Shown: positions 1 through 8,193 of the stretch, piece after piece
Numbering within the stretch: the stretch's first letter is position 1
Layout of the letters: every line of letters starts with the position of its first letter
Notes under the pieces: generated by a model
Databases searched by the model: none
Told to the model about the DNA's origin: nothing
Seen by the model: only the letters and a program-made list of their open reading frames with translations
Origin: CAVUNY01 sp963768585
Lineage (GTDB): Bacteria; Chloroflexota; Anaerolineae; Anaerolineales; Anaerolineaceae
Reading direction: 5' to 3'
Length of the DNA: 64,000 nt
Assembly (NCBI GenBank): GCA_963768585.1
Contig: CAVYIF010000018.1
Span: 62,001-126,000, forward strand
Made by a program: the position numbers and the translations under genes

Positions 1-29
1 TTTTCAACTCAACTAATTAATGCTATGAT
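1..29 (+). promoter_or_regulatory. Possible promoter for the PRC-barrel gene
   Basis: TTTTCA at 1-6 and TATGAT at 24-29 are separated by 17 bases, resembling a weak sigma70-type promoter. It would give a leader of about 160 bases before the gene at 199. The leader holds an imperfect hairpin near 55-80 (GGAGCG against CGCTCTCC). Only sequence resemblance supports this. Confidence 0.25.
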
Positions 30-198
30 AAATTGTATAAACAAATAAGCCTTTTGGAGCGGTAATTTACGCTCTCCGGATTTGAAGGTAGAAATGATCT
101 GGCAAAATATGTTTTCAAGGCTCTTTTGGTGTAATTTTCAGGGGGGTAAAAAAATTAGAGATAAAGATAAAAACGATAAATAAATAGGAGGTTAATTA

Positions 199-846
199 AT
201 GATACGCTTGACGAAAGACGCAGATATATTTTCCAAAAAAGGAGAAAAGATTGGGAACCTCGACCGGGTAGTTCTTGATCCTGAAACAAAAAAGGTTTCA
301 TACCTTGTCGTTAAAGTAGGATTACTATTTAAGACCAGTAAAGTTATCCCGGTCGGCCTTTTCAGTCTTGAAGGGGAACGAATAACACTGATAGATGACA
401 CGAAGGATATGGATTTTTATCCGGATTATGAAGAATCTTCATTTATCGGTGTGGTAGACACCGATTTTCCAGAGCAAACTGTTGAGAGCGTTGTTTGGTA
501 TCCGCCGGTCACCGGGTGGGATCCATCCACGCGTATGATGTACCCGACCCCGGTTCCAATGTATGTTCGCAGGTCAAACAATGCCATTCCGGAAGATTGT
601 GTCGCGCTGGACGAAGGCGCCAGTGTGGTCAGCCAGGATGATCAAGATATTGGGAATGTAGAACGCATCATTGTCGAACCAAAAGACAACCGGGCAACCC
701 ATATCGTCGTCGGCAGCGGTCTACTAAATAAGGAATACCGTATGGTACCTACCTTCTGGATTAAGACAGTGACCGATGATAAAGTTTACCTGTCAATCGA
801 GGCTGATTTTTACGAGAAATTGCCTGAACATGAACTGGTCAGTTAA
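199..846 (+). CDS. Tandem PRC-barrel domain protein
   Basis: This 215-residue soluble protein carries two PRC-barrel-like units. The first is at about residues 1-75 (IGNLDRVVLDPETKKVSYLVV) and the second at about 130-205 (IGNVERIIVEPKDNRATHIVV); both show the beta-strand pattern and conserved IGN start of the fold. PRC-barrels occur in RimM, photosynthetic reaction centre H subunits and many stress-related proteins, so no specific reaction can be assigned. The start is well set by TAGGAGGTTA just upstream. No signal peptide or membrane segment is visible. It is monocistronic, with a strong terminator about 50 bases downstream. The domain call is fairly safe; the role is unknown. Confidence 0.8.
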   Translation: MIRLTKDADIFSKKGEKIGNLDRVVLDPETKKVSYLVVKVGLLFKTSKVIPVGLFSLEGERITLIDDTKDMDFYPDYEESSFIGVVDTDFPEQTVESVVWYPPVTGWDPSTRMMYPTPVPMYVRRSNNAIPEDCVALDEGASVVSQDDQDIGNVERIIVEPKDNRATHIVVGSGLLNKEYRMVPTFWIKTVTDDKVYLSIEADFYEKLPEHELVS

Positions 847-895
847 AACGTACGCATGATTTTAAACAGTGATTAATTCTGAGGGTGTGAATGTA

Positions 896-935
896 AAAAT
901 ACCACTCGTAACTGTTCGAGTGGTATTTTATTTTT
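896..935 (+). terminator. Rho-independent terminator after the PRC-barrel gene
   Basis: A perfect 13-bp inverted repeat (AAAATACCACTCG at 896-908 and its complement at 917-929) with an 8-base loop is followed by a T-rich run. It lies about 50 bases after the stop codon at 846. Confidence 0.85.
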
Positions 936-951
936 GTTGATATTCGCTTGC

Positions 952-1104
952 TTACATGGCGGCTTCCTGCTTTTCCGGTCGCTCTATAACGGGAAACAAC
1001 TCATTCCCAATTTCTACCAAAATATTTTCATCAAACTGAATGGAGATATATCTACATTTGTACCTTCTCGGTATACAGTGACATATTTTCACAGGCAGTG
1101 ACAT
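952..1104 (-). CDS. Small unrecognised ORF (50 aa)
   Basis: An ATG-started frame of 50 codons lies on the minus strand between two plus-strand genes. The product begins MSLPVKICHCIPRRYKCRYI and has three cysteines in its first 17 residues (KICHC..KC), followed by an acidic FDENILVEIGNELFPVIE segment. It resembles the tail or small-protein form of a metal-binding or transposase-like protein, but I do not recognise it. No clear ribosome binding site precedes it, and the 11-base direct repeat CAGTGACATAT (1076-1086 and 1096-1106) overlaps its start. It could equally be a gene remnant or chance. Confidence 0.25.
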   Translation of the reverse strand: MSLPVKICHCIPRRYKCRYISIQFDENILVEIGNELFPVIERPEKQEAAM

Positions 1105-1125
1105 ATGATATCGTAATAATTAGGT

Positions 1126-1140
1126 TGTACATAATGTACA
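1126..1140. promoter_or_regulatory. 15-bp palindrome upstream of transaldolase
   Basis: TGTACAT-A-ATGTACA is a perfect palindrome about 50 bases before the transaldolase start. Its position and symmetry fit an operator for a dimeric regulator. The direct repeat CAGTGACATAT (1076 and 1096, 20 bases apart, about two helical turns) lies next to it. The cognate regulator is unknown. Confidence 0.35.
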
Positions 1141-1188
1141 CAACACAGTGCCAGGGGGATGTTACAGATAACTTTAAAAGGAGTGCAG

Positions 1189-2301
1189 ATGATGACTAAA
1201 ACGAAACTACAACAATTTACCGAACTCGGACAATCTATCTGGTTAGATTATATTCAGCGGTCGTTAATCCAATCGGGAGGCCTTAAGACTTATGTTCAAA
1301 AAGGTCTGCGCGGTGTGACTTCCAACCCAGCCATATTTGATAAAGCCATCGCACAAAGTGAAGATTACGATAAGCAGATACAATCCCTGGCTTTACAAGG
1401 AAAATCTGCGCAAGAGATTTATGAGGCATTAGCGATCGAAGATGCCCGCCGGGCTGCGGATGTTTTGCGTCAAGTCTACGACCAGACCGGTGGCGCGGAT
1501 GGTTATTTCAGCCTGGAAGTTAACCCACACCTGGCCCACGATAAAGCAGGCACCATTGCAGAAGCTAAACGATTGTTCAACGCCGTCGACCGGCCGAATG
1601 TGCTCATCAAGGTTCCTGGCACGGCCGAAGGTTTGTTGGCAATACAAGAACTAATTTTTGAAGGTTTGAATATCAATGCCACCCTGTTGTTTTCCTTAAC
1701 CCAATATGATATGGTGGCAGAAGCCTACCTTGCCGGGTTAGATCGACGCGCTGCCCGAATCTTTGATTTGCATCAGATCGCCTCGGTTGCTTCCTTGTTT
1801 GTCAGCCGGGTAGACGTTAAAGTCGATCGCTTGTTAGATGCACTCAATTCACCTGAGGCTAAAGCGCTCAAAGGAAAAATTGGAATCGCCAATGCGAAAA
1901 TAGTCTACCAGAGTTTCAAAAAGACTTTTTCCGGACCCCGCTGGCAATATTTGAAGCAGAAAGGCGCACACGTCCAACGCGTACTCTTCGGTAGTACCAG
2001 CACGAAAAATCCAGACTATTCGGATGTCTTATACGTTGACAATCTAATCGGCCCAGACACCGTCAATACCATCCCACCAAGAACAATTGAGGCTGTTATG
2101 GATCACGGCACCGTGACTCGCACCCTTGATCAGGATCTTGATCTTGCTCGAGACCAATTAAAACAGCTCTCCGATTTAGGGATACGGCTGGATGATGTCA
2201 CGCGCCAGCTGATCGATGAAGGTGTGGATAAGTTTGTTAAGCCTTATGACCAATTGATTGAAACCATTGCCGAAAAGCAGGCCAATCTGATAACAGCCTG
2301 A
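1189..2301 (+). CDS. tal: Transaldolase
   Basis: Transaldolase moves a dihydroxyacetone unit between sedoheptulose-7-phosphate and glyceraldehyde-3-phosphate in the non-oxidative pentose phosphate pathway. The product (about 370 aa) matches the long mycobacterial/actinobacterial-type Tal in length. Visible family features are LRGVTSNPAIF near the N terminus, SLEVNPHLAHD, the Schiff-base lysine in VLIKVPGT, and NATLLFSLTQYD. An upstream in-frame ATG at 1159 exists, but the Shine-Dalgarno AAAAGGAG (1177-1183) lies 5-8 bases before the ATG pair at 1189/1192, so I set the start there. The gene stands alone, with the yihY-like gene convergent downstream. Strong family assignment. Confidence 0.93.
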   Translation: MMTKTKLQQFTELGQSIWLDYIQRSLIQSGGLKTYVQKGLRGVTSNPAIFDKAIAQSEDYDKQIQSLALQGKSAQEIYEALAIEDARRAADVLRQVYDQTGGADGYFSLEVNPHLAHDKAGTIAEAKRLFNAVDRPNVLIKVPGTAEGLLAIQELIFEGLNINATLLFSLTQYDMVAEAYLAGLDRRAARIFDLHQIASVASLFVSRVDVKVDRLLDALNSPEAKALKGKIGIANAKIVYQSFKKTFSGPRWQYLKQKGAHVQRVLFGSTSTKNPDYSDVLYVDNLIGPDTVNTIPPRTIEAVMDHGTVTRTLDQDLDLARDQLKQLSDLGIRLDDVTRQLIDEGVDKFVKPYDQLIETIAEKQANLITA

Positions 2302-2346
2302 CCTTCTTATTCTGGCATTAGAAAATTGCCTATCAGATGCACATCA

Positions 2347-3240
2347 TCAAATATCAGTGAGATCATTTTTGGTTTTTTGGTCTTCCTGGCAATCAATCGC
2401 TGCACTGAGATGTGCGCCAAACAAGGTGATCATGGCCAACAGGTAAATCAGGAATAACAATGCTACGATGGCACCGAGAGACCCATAAACTAACTGGTAG
2501 CGGCCCAGGCCGCTGCTCACGTACCAGTTGTAAACCGCCGTAGCACCCTTCCACCCGATCATTGCAGTAAACGCTCCCCAAAAAGTCGCCTTCCAGCAGA
2601 CTTTTGCCAATGGGACCCAATGATAAAGTGTCACAAAGAGCAGAAAAATGATTACCCACGACCCCACGCCTGATAACAGATCCCAGGGGACCAGTTTGAG
2701 GATGGCAATTTTCTCGATGTTTAATACCCCCAGAAGTTTTGAGATCGAATCCAGGGCAAGAGAAAGGATGAGCAACCCGCCCAGGATAGCAATCATTGCC
2801 AGACCGACTAAACGTCTTTTCAGGAAACTGCGCCGGATGGAAGCTGACCAGGCCAGATTAACGTTATACGCCAGGTTTGTAAAAACGCCGGAAGCCGACC
2901 ACAATAAGGTCAGCAGACCAATCAACCCAACCGGCCCGCGCGCATCCAGAACCTGGCGAAGATTTTGGTTAATTAACTGGGTCGCAATTGGAAAAGTATC
3001 CTGCACGAGGCGGGTAACGCTCTGGTAGACCTGCTGACTGTTTAAGAAAAAACTGGAACCCGCGATAAGCACCAGCAATAATGGAAACAGGGAAAAAATC
3101 GCATAGTATGCCAGACTGGCCGCGGCTTGTGATGCGCGAGCATCAGAGAATGTCTTCAGGGTTTTTCGTAAAATGCCGAGACGCCCCCCGCTAAACTGAT
3201 TTGCCTGGCGATAAAAATCTTGGAGCTGCTTAATATTCAA
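2347..3240 (-). CDS. YihY/BrkB family inner-membrane protein
   Basis: This 297-residue polytopic membrane protein has about six hydrophobic segments. The N-terminal cytoplasmic stretch is followed by the family signature DARASQAAASLAYYAIFSLF, and later by LIGLLTLLWSASGVF and the C-terminal AIVALLFLIYL helix. YihY/BrkB proteins were once called ribonuclease BN by mistake; their actual function is unsettled (transport or envelope role). Translation probably starts at TTG at 3240, with AAAAGGG about 6 bases upstream; no in-frame ATG fits. It converges with tal, with only 45 bases between the stops. Confidence 0.85.
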   Translation of the reverse strand: MNIKQLQDFYRQANQFSGGRLGILRKTLKTFSDARASQAAASLAYYAIFSLFPLLLVLIAGSSFFLNSQQVYQSVTRLVQDTFPIATQLINQNLRQVLDARGPVGLIGLLTLLWSASGVFTNLAYNVNLAWSASIRRSFLKRRLVGLAMIAILGGLLILSLALDSISKLLGVLNIEKIAILKLVPWDLLSGVGSWVIIFLLFVTLYHWVPLAKVCWKATFWGAFTAMIGWKGATAVYNWYVSSGLGRYQLVYGSLGAIVALLFLIYLLAMITLFGAHLSAAIDCQEDQKTKNDLTDI

Positions 3241-3552
3241 CGGTAACCCTTTTCTCGATGACCCCGATGAGACGTTGAAAGCCGTTCAGAACGTGAGCTT
3301 GCACATCTCAGGATAAAATGTGACCTATCCAGTTCTTAGGATATCAAAAATTTTGAAAAATTTCTATAGGCAAGGTCACATGAATTGGATATATTTCCCG
3401 ATATACATGCTGCCAGAAACCCCAAGATGAGCGATAATTCCATTCACGGGTAATCCATTAAGCTGCAAGGACGGAGGCAGATCCCATTTGATTGACTGCC
3501 TTACAGGTTCGGCCTTTCGATTCTCAATAATCAATTCAGCAAAGGAGATATC
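3241..3552. other. Divergent intergenic region, yihY-like / mscS
   Basis: No gene seen. It separates two divergently transcribed membrane-protein genes and should hold both promoters. An 8-base inverted repeat (TGTGACCT at 3319-3326 and AGGTCACA at 3373-3380) is spaced by 46 bases and may be a weak regulatory pair. The Shine-Dalgarno AAAGGAG lies directly before the ATG at 3553. Confidence 0.4.
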
Positions 3553-5043
3553 ATGTACCGATTACGGGCTTCGACTGCAACTGATAGCGTAACGAAAACC
3601 CGAAAGACCATTGGGGCCCTTCGACTGGCGATCATTCTTTCGATTTTATTATTTCTCCTATTGGTTTCTGCGCTGGCGGAATCTGCCCCACCTGTTTATG
3701 CGCAAAGCGGCTTTGGAGCGACACCCACGCCCGTGGAAAGCAACGCCACGCCCAATACCCCAAATGAGGTTAACGTTGTTCCCACAGCCCGAGATAGCGA
3801 GATCAGTAAACGCTTGCAAAGCATCCTTGACTCGACGGGCTGGTTCGCGAATGTAAAAGTAGAAGTCAAAGATGGCATTGTCTTTCTTAACGGTCAGACA
3901 AAAACAACCGATTATAAAAATTGGGCGGGGGATCTGGCTCGCAACACACAGGATGTTGTCGCAGTTGTCAACAAAATCAGTCTGATTCAGCCGTCCATCT
4001 GGGACTTGCAGCCTGCTTTTTCCGGCTTGCGAGATTTATGGGGCAATATTATACAATCCATCCCCTTGATTATATTTAGTGTACTGGTCCTGGTGGTGAC
4101 CTGGATCATAATCCGGTTAAGTATGACCGCAACCCGGGCCTCGCTGCGCCATTATCTCAAAAACCCCCTGCTCAGCAATGTTGCCGCATATACCCTCGGA
4201 ATCATCATTTTTGTGATCGGTTTCTATATCATTCTGCAAGTCGCGGGCCTGACCAATATCGCTGCGACCGTGGTAGGCGGCACCGGTCTCTTGGGCCTGG
4301 CATTGGGTATCGCCTTCCGCGATATTACCGAGAACTTCCTGGCAAGTATTTTTTTGAGCCTGCAGGACCCTTTTCACACCAACGATCTGGTGGAAATCAA
4401 CGACATCCTGGGGTTTGTTCAGGCGCTGACCATTCGTGTAACCGTCTTGATGACACTGGATGGAACCATCGTCCAGATTCCTAATGCCACAGTATACAAA
4501 AGCAATATTTACAACTATTCAAGTAATCCAAACCGTCGGGTAGATTTCGTTATCGGCGTAGGTTATGTCGAGTCCATTTCCGATGTGCAGCAGGTCGCCC
4601 TGAAAGTATTGGAAGATCACCCGGCGGTATTGAATGACCCGGAACCATTAATCCTTGTAGAAAGTCTGGGCAGTTCTACCGTCAACCTTCATATTTACTT
4701 CTGGATGAATGTAACCAATAACAGCTGGTTGAAAGTAAAATCTTCCGTGATTCGTCTGATTAAGCACGCTTTCATGGCATCCGCAATTTCGATGCCAGAT
4801 GACGCCCGCGAGGTAATCTTTCCTGAAGGCATCCCCGTCCAGTGGATACCGCCCGGTAGTGAGCCGCCGACCTTCAAAGCACCGCTACCTGCCAGACCAC
4901 AACTGCTCGAAAAACCGGAACCAGATTCTACCGATGCAGAAGGTGAACTGCGTAGTGAAGCCAAAGACATACAGGATCAAGCGCGCCGTGCGCGAATACC
5001 CGAGGAAGGCGAAAACTTGCTCGAATCATCCGATTCTGAGTAG
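3553..5043 (+). CDS. BON-domain MscS-type mechanosensitive channel
   Basis: The 496-residue product has a signal-like or anchor helix (about 22-44), a Thr/Pro-rich linker, then a BON domain at about 82-143 (ILDSTGWFANVKVEVKDG, FLNGQTK). Two or three transmembrane helices follow, then the MscS pore helix and beta domain (GTGLLGLALGIAFRDITENF, and QDPFHTNDLVEI). A charged C-terminal tail of about 70 residues ends it. MscS channels open under membrane tension to release solutes in hypo-osmotic shock. The periplasmic BON domain suggests contact with membrane or cell wall; this is inference. The start has a good Shine-Dalgarno. It is the first of three MscS homologues in the window. Confidence 0.88.
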   Translation: MYRLRASTATDSVTKTRKTIGALRLAIILSILLFLLLVSALAESAPPVYAQSGFGATPTPVESNATPNTPNEVNVVPTARDSEISKRLQSILDSTGWFANVKVEVKDGIVFLNGQTKTTDYKNWAGDLARNTQDVVAVVNKISLIQPSIWDLQPAFSGLRDLWGNIIQSIPLIIFSVLVLVVTWIIIRLSMTATRASLRHYLKNPLLSNVAAYTLGIIIFVIGFYIILQVAGLTNIAATVVGGTGLLGLALGIAFRDITENFLASIFLSLQDPFHTNDLVEINDILGFVQALTIRVTVLMTLDGTIVQIPNATVYKSNIYNYSSNPNRRVDFVIGVGYVESISDVQQVALKVLEDHPAVLNDPEPLILVESLGSSTVNLHIYFWMNVTNNSWLKVKSSVIRLIKHAFMASAISMPDDAREVIFPEGIPVQWIPPGSEPPTFKAPLPARPQLLEKPEPDSTDAEGELRSEAKDIQDQARRARIPEEGENLLESSDSE

Positions 5044-5051
5044 ACAAAAAA

Positions 5052-6209
5052 TTACAGCGCCGTGCGAATTTTCTCCAGGCCTTTCTGGATGTTTTCCATG
5101 GATGTTGCATAGGAAAGCCGCAGGTAACCTTCGCCAAAGGCCCCAAAAGCGTTCCCTGGCAGCAAAGCTACACCCGCTTTTTCAAGGATCAGGTTCGCCA
5201 ATTCGGTAGAGTTCAATCCAGTTCCGGTTATGTTTGGAAACACATAGAATGCGCCCTGGGGTTTCTGGCAAGAGAAACCAGGAAGGGTATTCAGGCCATC
5301 CACAATCAGGTCTCGGCGGCGCTGATATTCGCGCACCATGCCATCTACCATTTCTTGTGGTCCGGTGATGGCTTCCAGACCCGCGAACTGGGTAAAATGA
5401 GCGGTAGAACCCACGGCATGGGTGAGCAGCAGTTCTACACGAGCCGCCAGCTCCACCGGCATAATTCCAAAACCTAGCCGCCAACCGGTCATTGAATAGG
5501 TTTTTGAGAAACCGTCGACAATAACGGTGCGGTTCTTCATGCCTGGCAGAGATGCAATAGACGGGGCTTTCAGTTTGTCGTAAACCAGGCGCGTGTAAAT
5601 CTCGTCCGACATCACCCAAGAGTCATAACGCGCCGCTTGTTCAGCGATGTGTTTTAAATCCTCAGACGGAATCACGCCGCCGGTCGGGTTGCTGGGAGAA
5701 TTCAGGATAATCATTTTCGTCTTGTCGTTTACCAGGTGGTCAAATGCCTTCAGGTCAAACGAGAAATGATTCTCTTCCAGCAGTGGCACCTGGATGGGCA
5801 CGCCCCCAGCCAGCCTGATCATTGCTTCATAGGTCGGAAAACCCGGATCAGGATATATGACTTCGTCACCTGGTTCTACCAATGCCAGCGTAGGAAAGAA
5901 GAGGTTGGGCTTGCCCCCCGGTGCAACAACGACTTCCCCAGGAGCAATCTCAATCCCACGCCGGAGGCCCGCATCTTCTGCCAACGCTTCCCGCAAGGCA
6001 GGCATGCCTGCGGGCGGTGTATAGCGGGTCTTTCCAGAATTTATAGCATCCACACCCGCCTGGCTGATATTCTCGAAGGTGGGATAATCGGGTTGGCCAA
6101 TCTCAAAATGGATAATATCCATCCCTGCGGCTTCCAATTGATTGGCCCGGGCGAGTACCTGGTATGCGCCTTCTGGCTTCAGGTGTTCGGTTCGGTTGGT
6201 TAATGGCAT
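5052..6209 (-). CDS. Class I/II pyridoxal-phosphate aminotransferase
   Basis: This fold-type I aminotransferase of 385 aa has the expected aspartate-aminotransferase-like layout: FEIGQPDYPTF near residue 36, the PLP-contacting NSPSNPTGG, MSDEIYTRLVYD, the PLP lysine in GFSKTYSMTGWRLGF, and the C-terminal LRLSYATS with the carboxylate-binding arginine. Enzymes of this group use aspartate, alanine or aromatic amino acids with 2-oxoglutarate; the substrate cannot be read from sequence. The start ATG at 6209 follows AGGAG by 4 bases. It converges closely with mscS (8 bases) and is divergent from the SDR gene. Confidence 0.9.
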   Translation of the reverse strand: MPLTNRTEHLKPEGAYQVLARANQLEAAGMDIIHFEIGQPDYPTFENISQAGVDAINSGKTRYTPPAGMPALREALAEDAGLRRGIEIAPGEVVVAPGGKPNLFFPTLALVEPGDEVIYPDPGFPTYEAMIRLAGGVPIQVPLLEENHFSFDLKAFDHLVNDKTKMIILNSPSNPTGGVIPSEDLKHIAEQAARYDSWVMSDEIYTRLVYDKLKAPSIASLPGMKNRTVIVDGFSKTYSMTGWRLGFGIMPVELAARVELLLTHAVGSTAHFTQFAGLEAITGPQEMVDGMVREYQRRRDLIVDGLNTLPGFSCQKPQGAFYVFPNITGTGLNSTELANLILEKAGVALLPGNAFGAFGEGYLRLSYATSMENIQKGLEKIRTAL

Positions 6210-6441
6210 AAGGCTCCTGATGCCTCCCTGCAGCGGGCAAACTCTGCCTGAAGATTAGAGAGGAATTCATCGCAAGTAATCTTCACAAAAGTATATCATT
6301 TCCTTTCCGAACACCAGCCTGACAGCCGACCCATCCTGAACGGTTGTATTTATGTCTTCACAATAAGGGCACCTGTTTTGTACTAGAATATTTCCAGGTT
6401 AATAAAATTGATGTTAACTAAATTAACCAATGGAGGAAACT

Positions 6442-7455
6442 ATGAAGGTGCTCTTTATCGGCGGAACCGGATTGATCAGTTCGGCATGTTCGGAATTGGC
6501 AGTCCAAAAGGGTCTGGATCTGACGGTTTTGAACCGGTCACGCTCCGCCAAATATCCCGTTCCACAATCGGCGCGGCTGCTGGTAGGCGATGTTAATGGC
6601 AGTCAGGCCGCTCTGGCTGACCTGTTAGATGCAGAACGCTTCGATGTCGTGGTGGATTGGATCGCCTATACGCAGGACGCGGTTGAACGTGACATTCACC
6701 TGTTTGGCGGAAAAACCGCTCAGTTTGTCTTTATCAGTTCTGCCAGCGCTTACCAAAAACCACCGGCGCATTACATCATCACCGAAGAGACCCCGCTGGA
6801 AAATCCATTTTGGGAATACTCCCGCAACAAAATTGCCTGCGAGGAGCGTTTGCTGCAAGAATACCGGTTGAAGAATTTTCCGATCACCATCATCCGCCCG
6901 TCGCTGACCTATGGCCCGTCCCAAATCCCATTATGCGGAGGGAGCTGGCAGCATCCTTACACACTGATCGAGCGCATAATTCGTAAACAAAAAATCATCG
7001 TGCCCGGCGATGGAACCTCTCTTTGGACCCTGACCTGGAACGGCGACTTTGCCAGGGGGTTGGTGGGATTGCTCGGGCAGGACCGTGCCATTGGCGAAGC
7101 CTTCCACATTACCTCCGATGAAGTCCTGAACTGGAACCAGATTTTCATGGAAGCGGGGCTGGCAGCCGGTGTCGAGCCAAATCTTGTCCACATCCCATCC
7201 GACTTAATTACTGCCTACAATCCCGGTGCAGTTGGCGATTTGATCGGCGATAAAATAAACAGTATGGTGTTTGACAACAGCAAAATCAAGCGCTTCGTAC
7301 CCGATTTCAAGTGCGAAGTCTCCTGGGCTGAAGGCGTCCGCCGTTCACTGGGCTGGTTCGCAGCAGATCCAACCCGGCAGACGATCGATGCCTCGCTGAA
7401 CCAGACCTGGGATAAGATTATCTCCGCTTATGAAAAGGCATTCCCTCAGCATTAA
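6442..7455 (+). CDS. NAD-dependent epimerase/dehydratase (SDR superfamily)
   Basis: An extended/atypical SDR of about 337 aa. The N terminus reads MKVLFIGGTGLISSACSELA, a nucleotide-binding glycine motif with an added Ile-Ser typical of CSP41/isoflavone-reductase-like epimerases. Later features are FVFISSASAYQKP, the Tyr/Lys active-site pair around EYSRNKIACEE, and IIRPSLTYGPSQ. I place the start at 6442 rather than the in-frame ATG at 6430, because GGAGG (6432-6436) overlaps that upstream ATG and is spaced correctly for 6442. The substrate is probably a nucleotide sugar but is not determinable. An inverted repeat (GGTTAAT/ATTAACC at 6397 and 6422) lies just upstream. Confidence 0.85.
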   Translation: MKVLFIGGTGLISSACSELAVQKGLDLTVLNRSRSAKYPVPQSARLLVGDVNGSQAALADLLDAERFDVVVDWIAYTQDAVERDIHLFGGKTAQFVFISSASAYQKPPAHYIITEETPLENPFWEYSRNKIACEERLLQEYRLKNFPITIIRPSLTYGPSQIPLCGGSWQHPYTLIERIIRKQKIIVPGDGTSLWTLTWNGDFARGLVGLLGQDRAIGEAFHITSDEVLNWNQIFMEAGLAAGVEPNLVHIPSDLITAYNPGAVGDLIGDKINSMVFDNSKIKRFVPDFKCEVSWAEGVRRSLGWFAADPTRQTIDASLNQTWDKIISAYEKAFPQH

Positions 7456-7570
7456 TCAAAATATAGAAATTTATCCAGAGGGATCAATCGACCCGAGTGT
7501 TTCTCTCACCTTTTCTGCGCCTCAGGCCCGTCAGGAAAACCTGATGGTCATATATCTAAAAAGGAACCGT

Positions 7571-7999
7571 TTAGGATCCCGTTTGAAATTCTTTAAGATG
7601 AGCAACAATCATCTTGCGGATATCATCCCGCACCTGGCGAAATACTGTCAGGGCCGCTTCATTTGACCCAACGGTTTTTGCCGGATCGGGAAAACCGATA
7701 TGAGTTTTCTTCCCACTGCCTAACCATACCGGGCAATTTTCCGCGGCAGCATCACACACCGTAATGATCGCATCAAAATGCGTTTCTCGAAATTGTTCGG
7801 TTGACTTCGAAATCCCCTGATGAAAAATCCCAATCTCTGCCAGAACCTGCACAGCAAAAGGATGGACAAAGCCTGCCGGCTGCGTTCCAGCGCTGAATGC
7901 CTTCCATTCACCGGCCAGATCGTGATTGACAATCGCCTCCGCCATTTGCGAACGACAGGAATTTCCCGTGCATAAAATTAAAACTGTTTTCTCACTCAT
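7571..7999 (-). CDS. arsC: Arsenate reductase, thioredoxin-coupled LMW-PTP type
   Basis: This 142-aa protein has the phosphatase-loop motif CTGNSCRS (CX5R) near residue 10, and the CDAAAENC pair (two cysteines seven apart, then Pro) matching the redox relay cysteines 82 and 89 of staphylococcal ArsC. FPDPAK supplies the catalytic aspartate loop. It reduces arsenate to arsenite using thioredoxin, with the cysteine triad passing a disulfide outward. No arsR or arsenite exporter is adjacent, though an MFS pump gene is next on the same strand. The start ATG is preceded by GAAGGT. It is convergent with the SDR gene. Confidence 0.92.
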   Translation of the reverse strand: MSEKTVLILCTGNSCRSQMAEAIVNHDLAGEWKAFSAGTQPAGFVHPFAVQVLAEIGIFHQGISKSTEQFRETHFDAIITVCDAAAENCPVWLGSGKKTHIGFPDPAKTVGSNEAALTVFRQVRDDIRKMIVAHLKEFQTGS

Positions 8000-8193
8000 T
8001 CTCGACCTTCAGGCATTTTATAGTTTGATTATATCGATTTGCCATGCCTGAACCATCAACAACCGGTTAACGCTAGAACAACTCATGTTAACAAAAACAG
8101 GTGCTCCCCATCTTGATAAAATCACACAACCTGCCTGATGAGAAAAAACAGCCAGAGCTAATTTACTCAATCTATCTGGATGTACGGCCGGCG

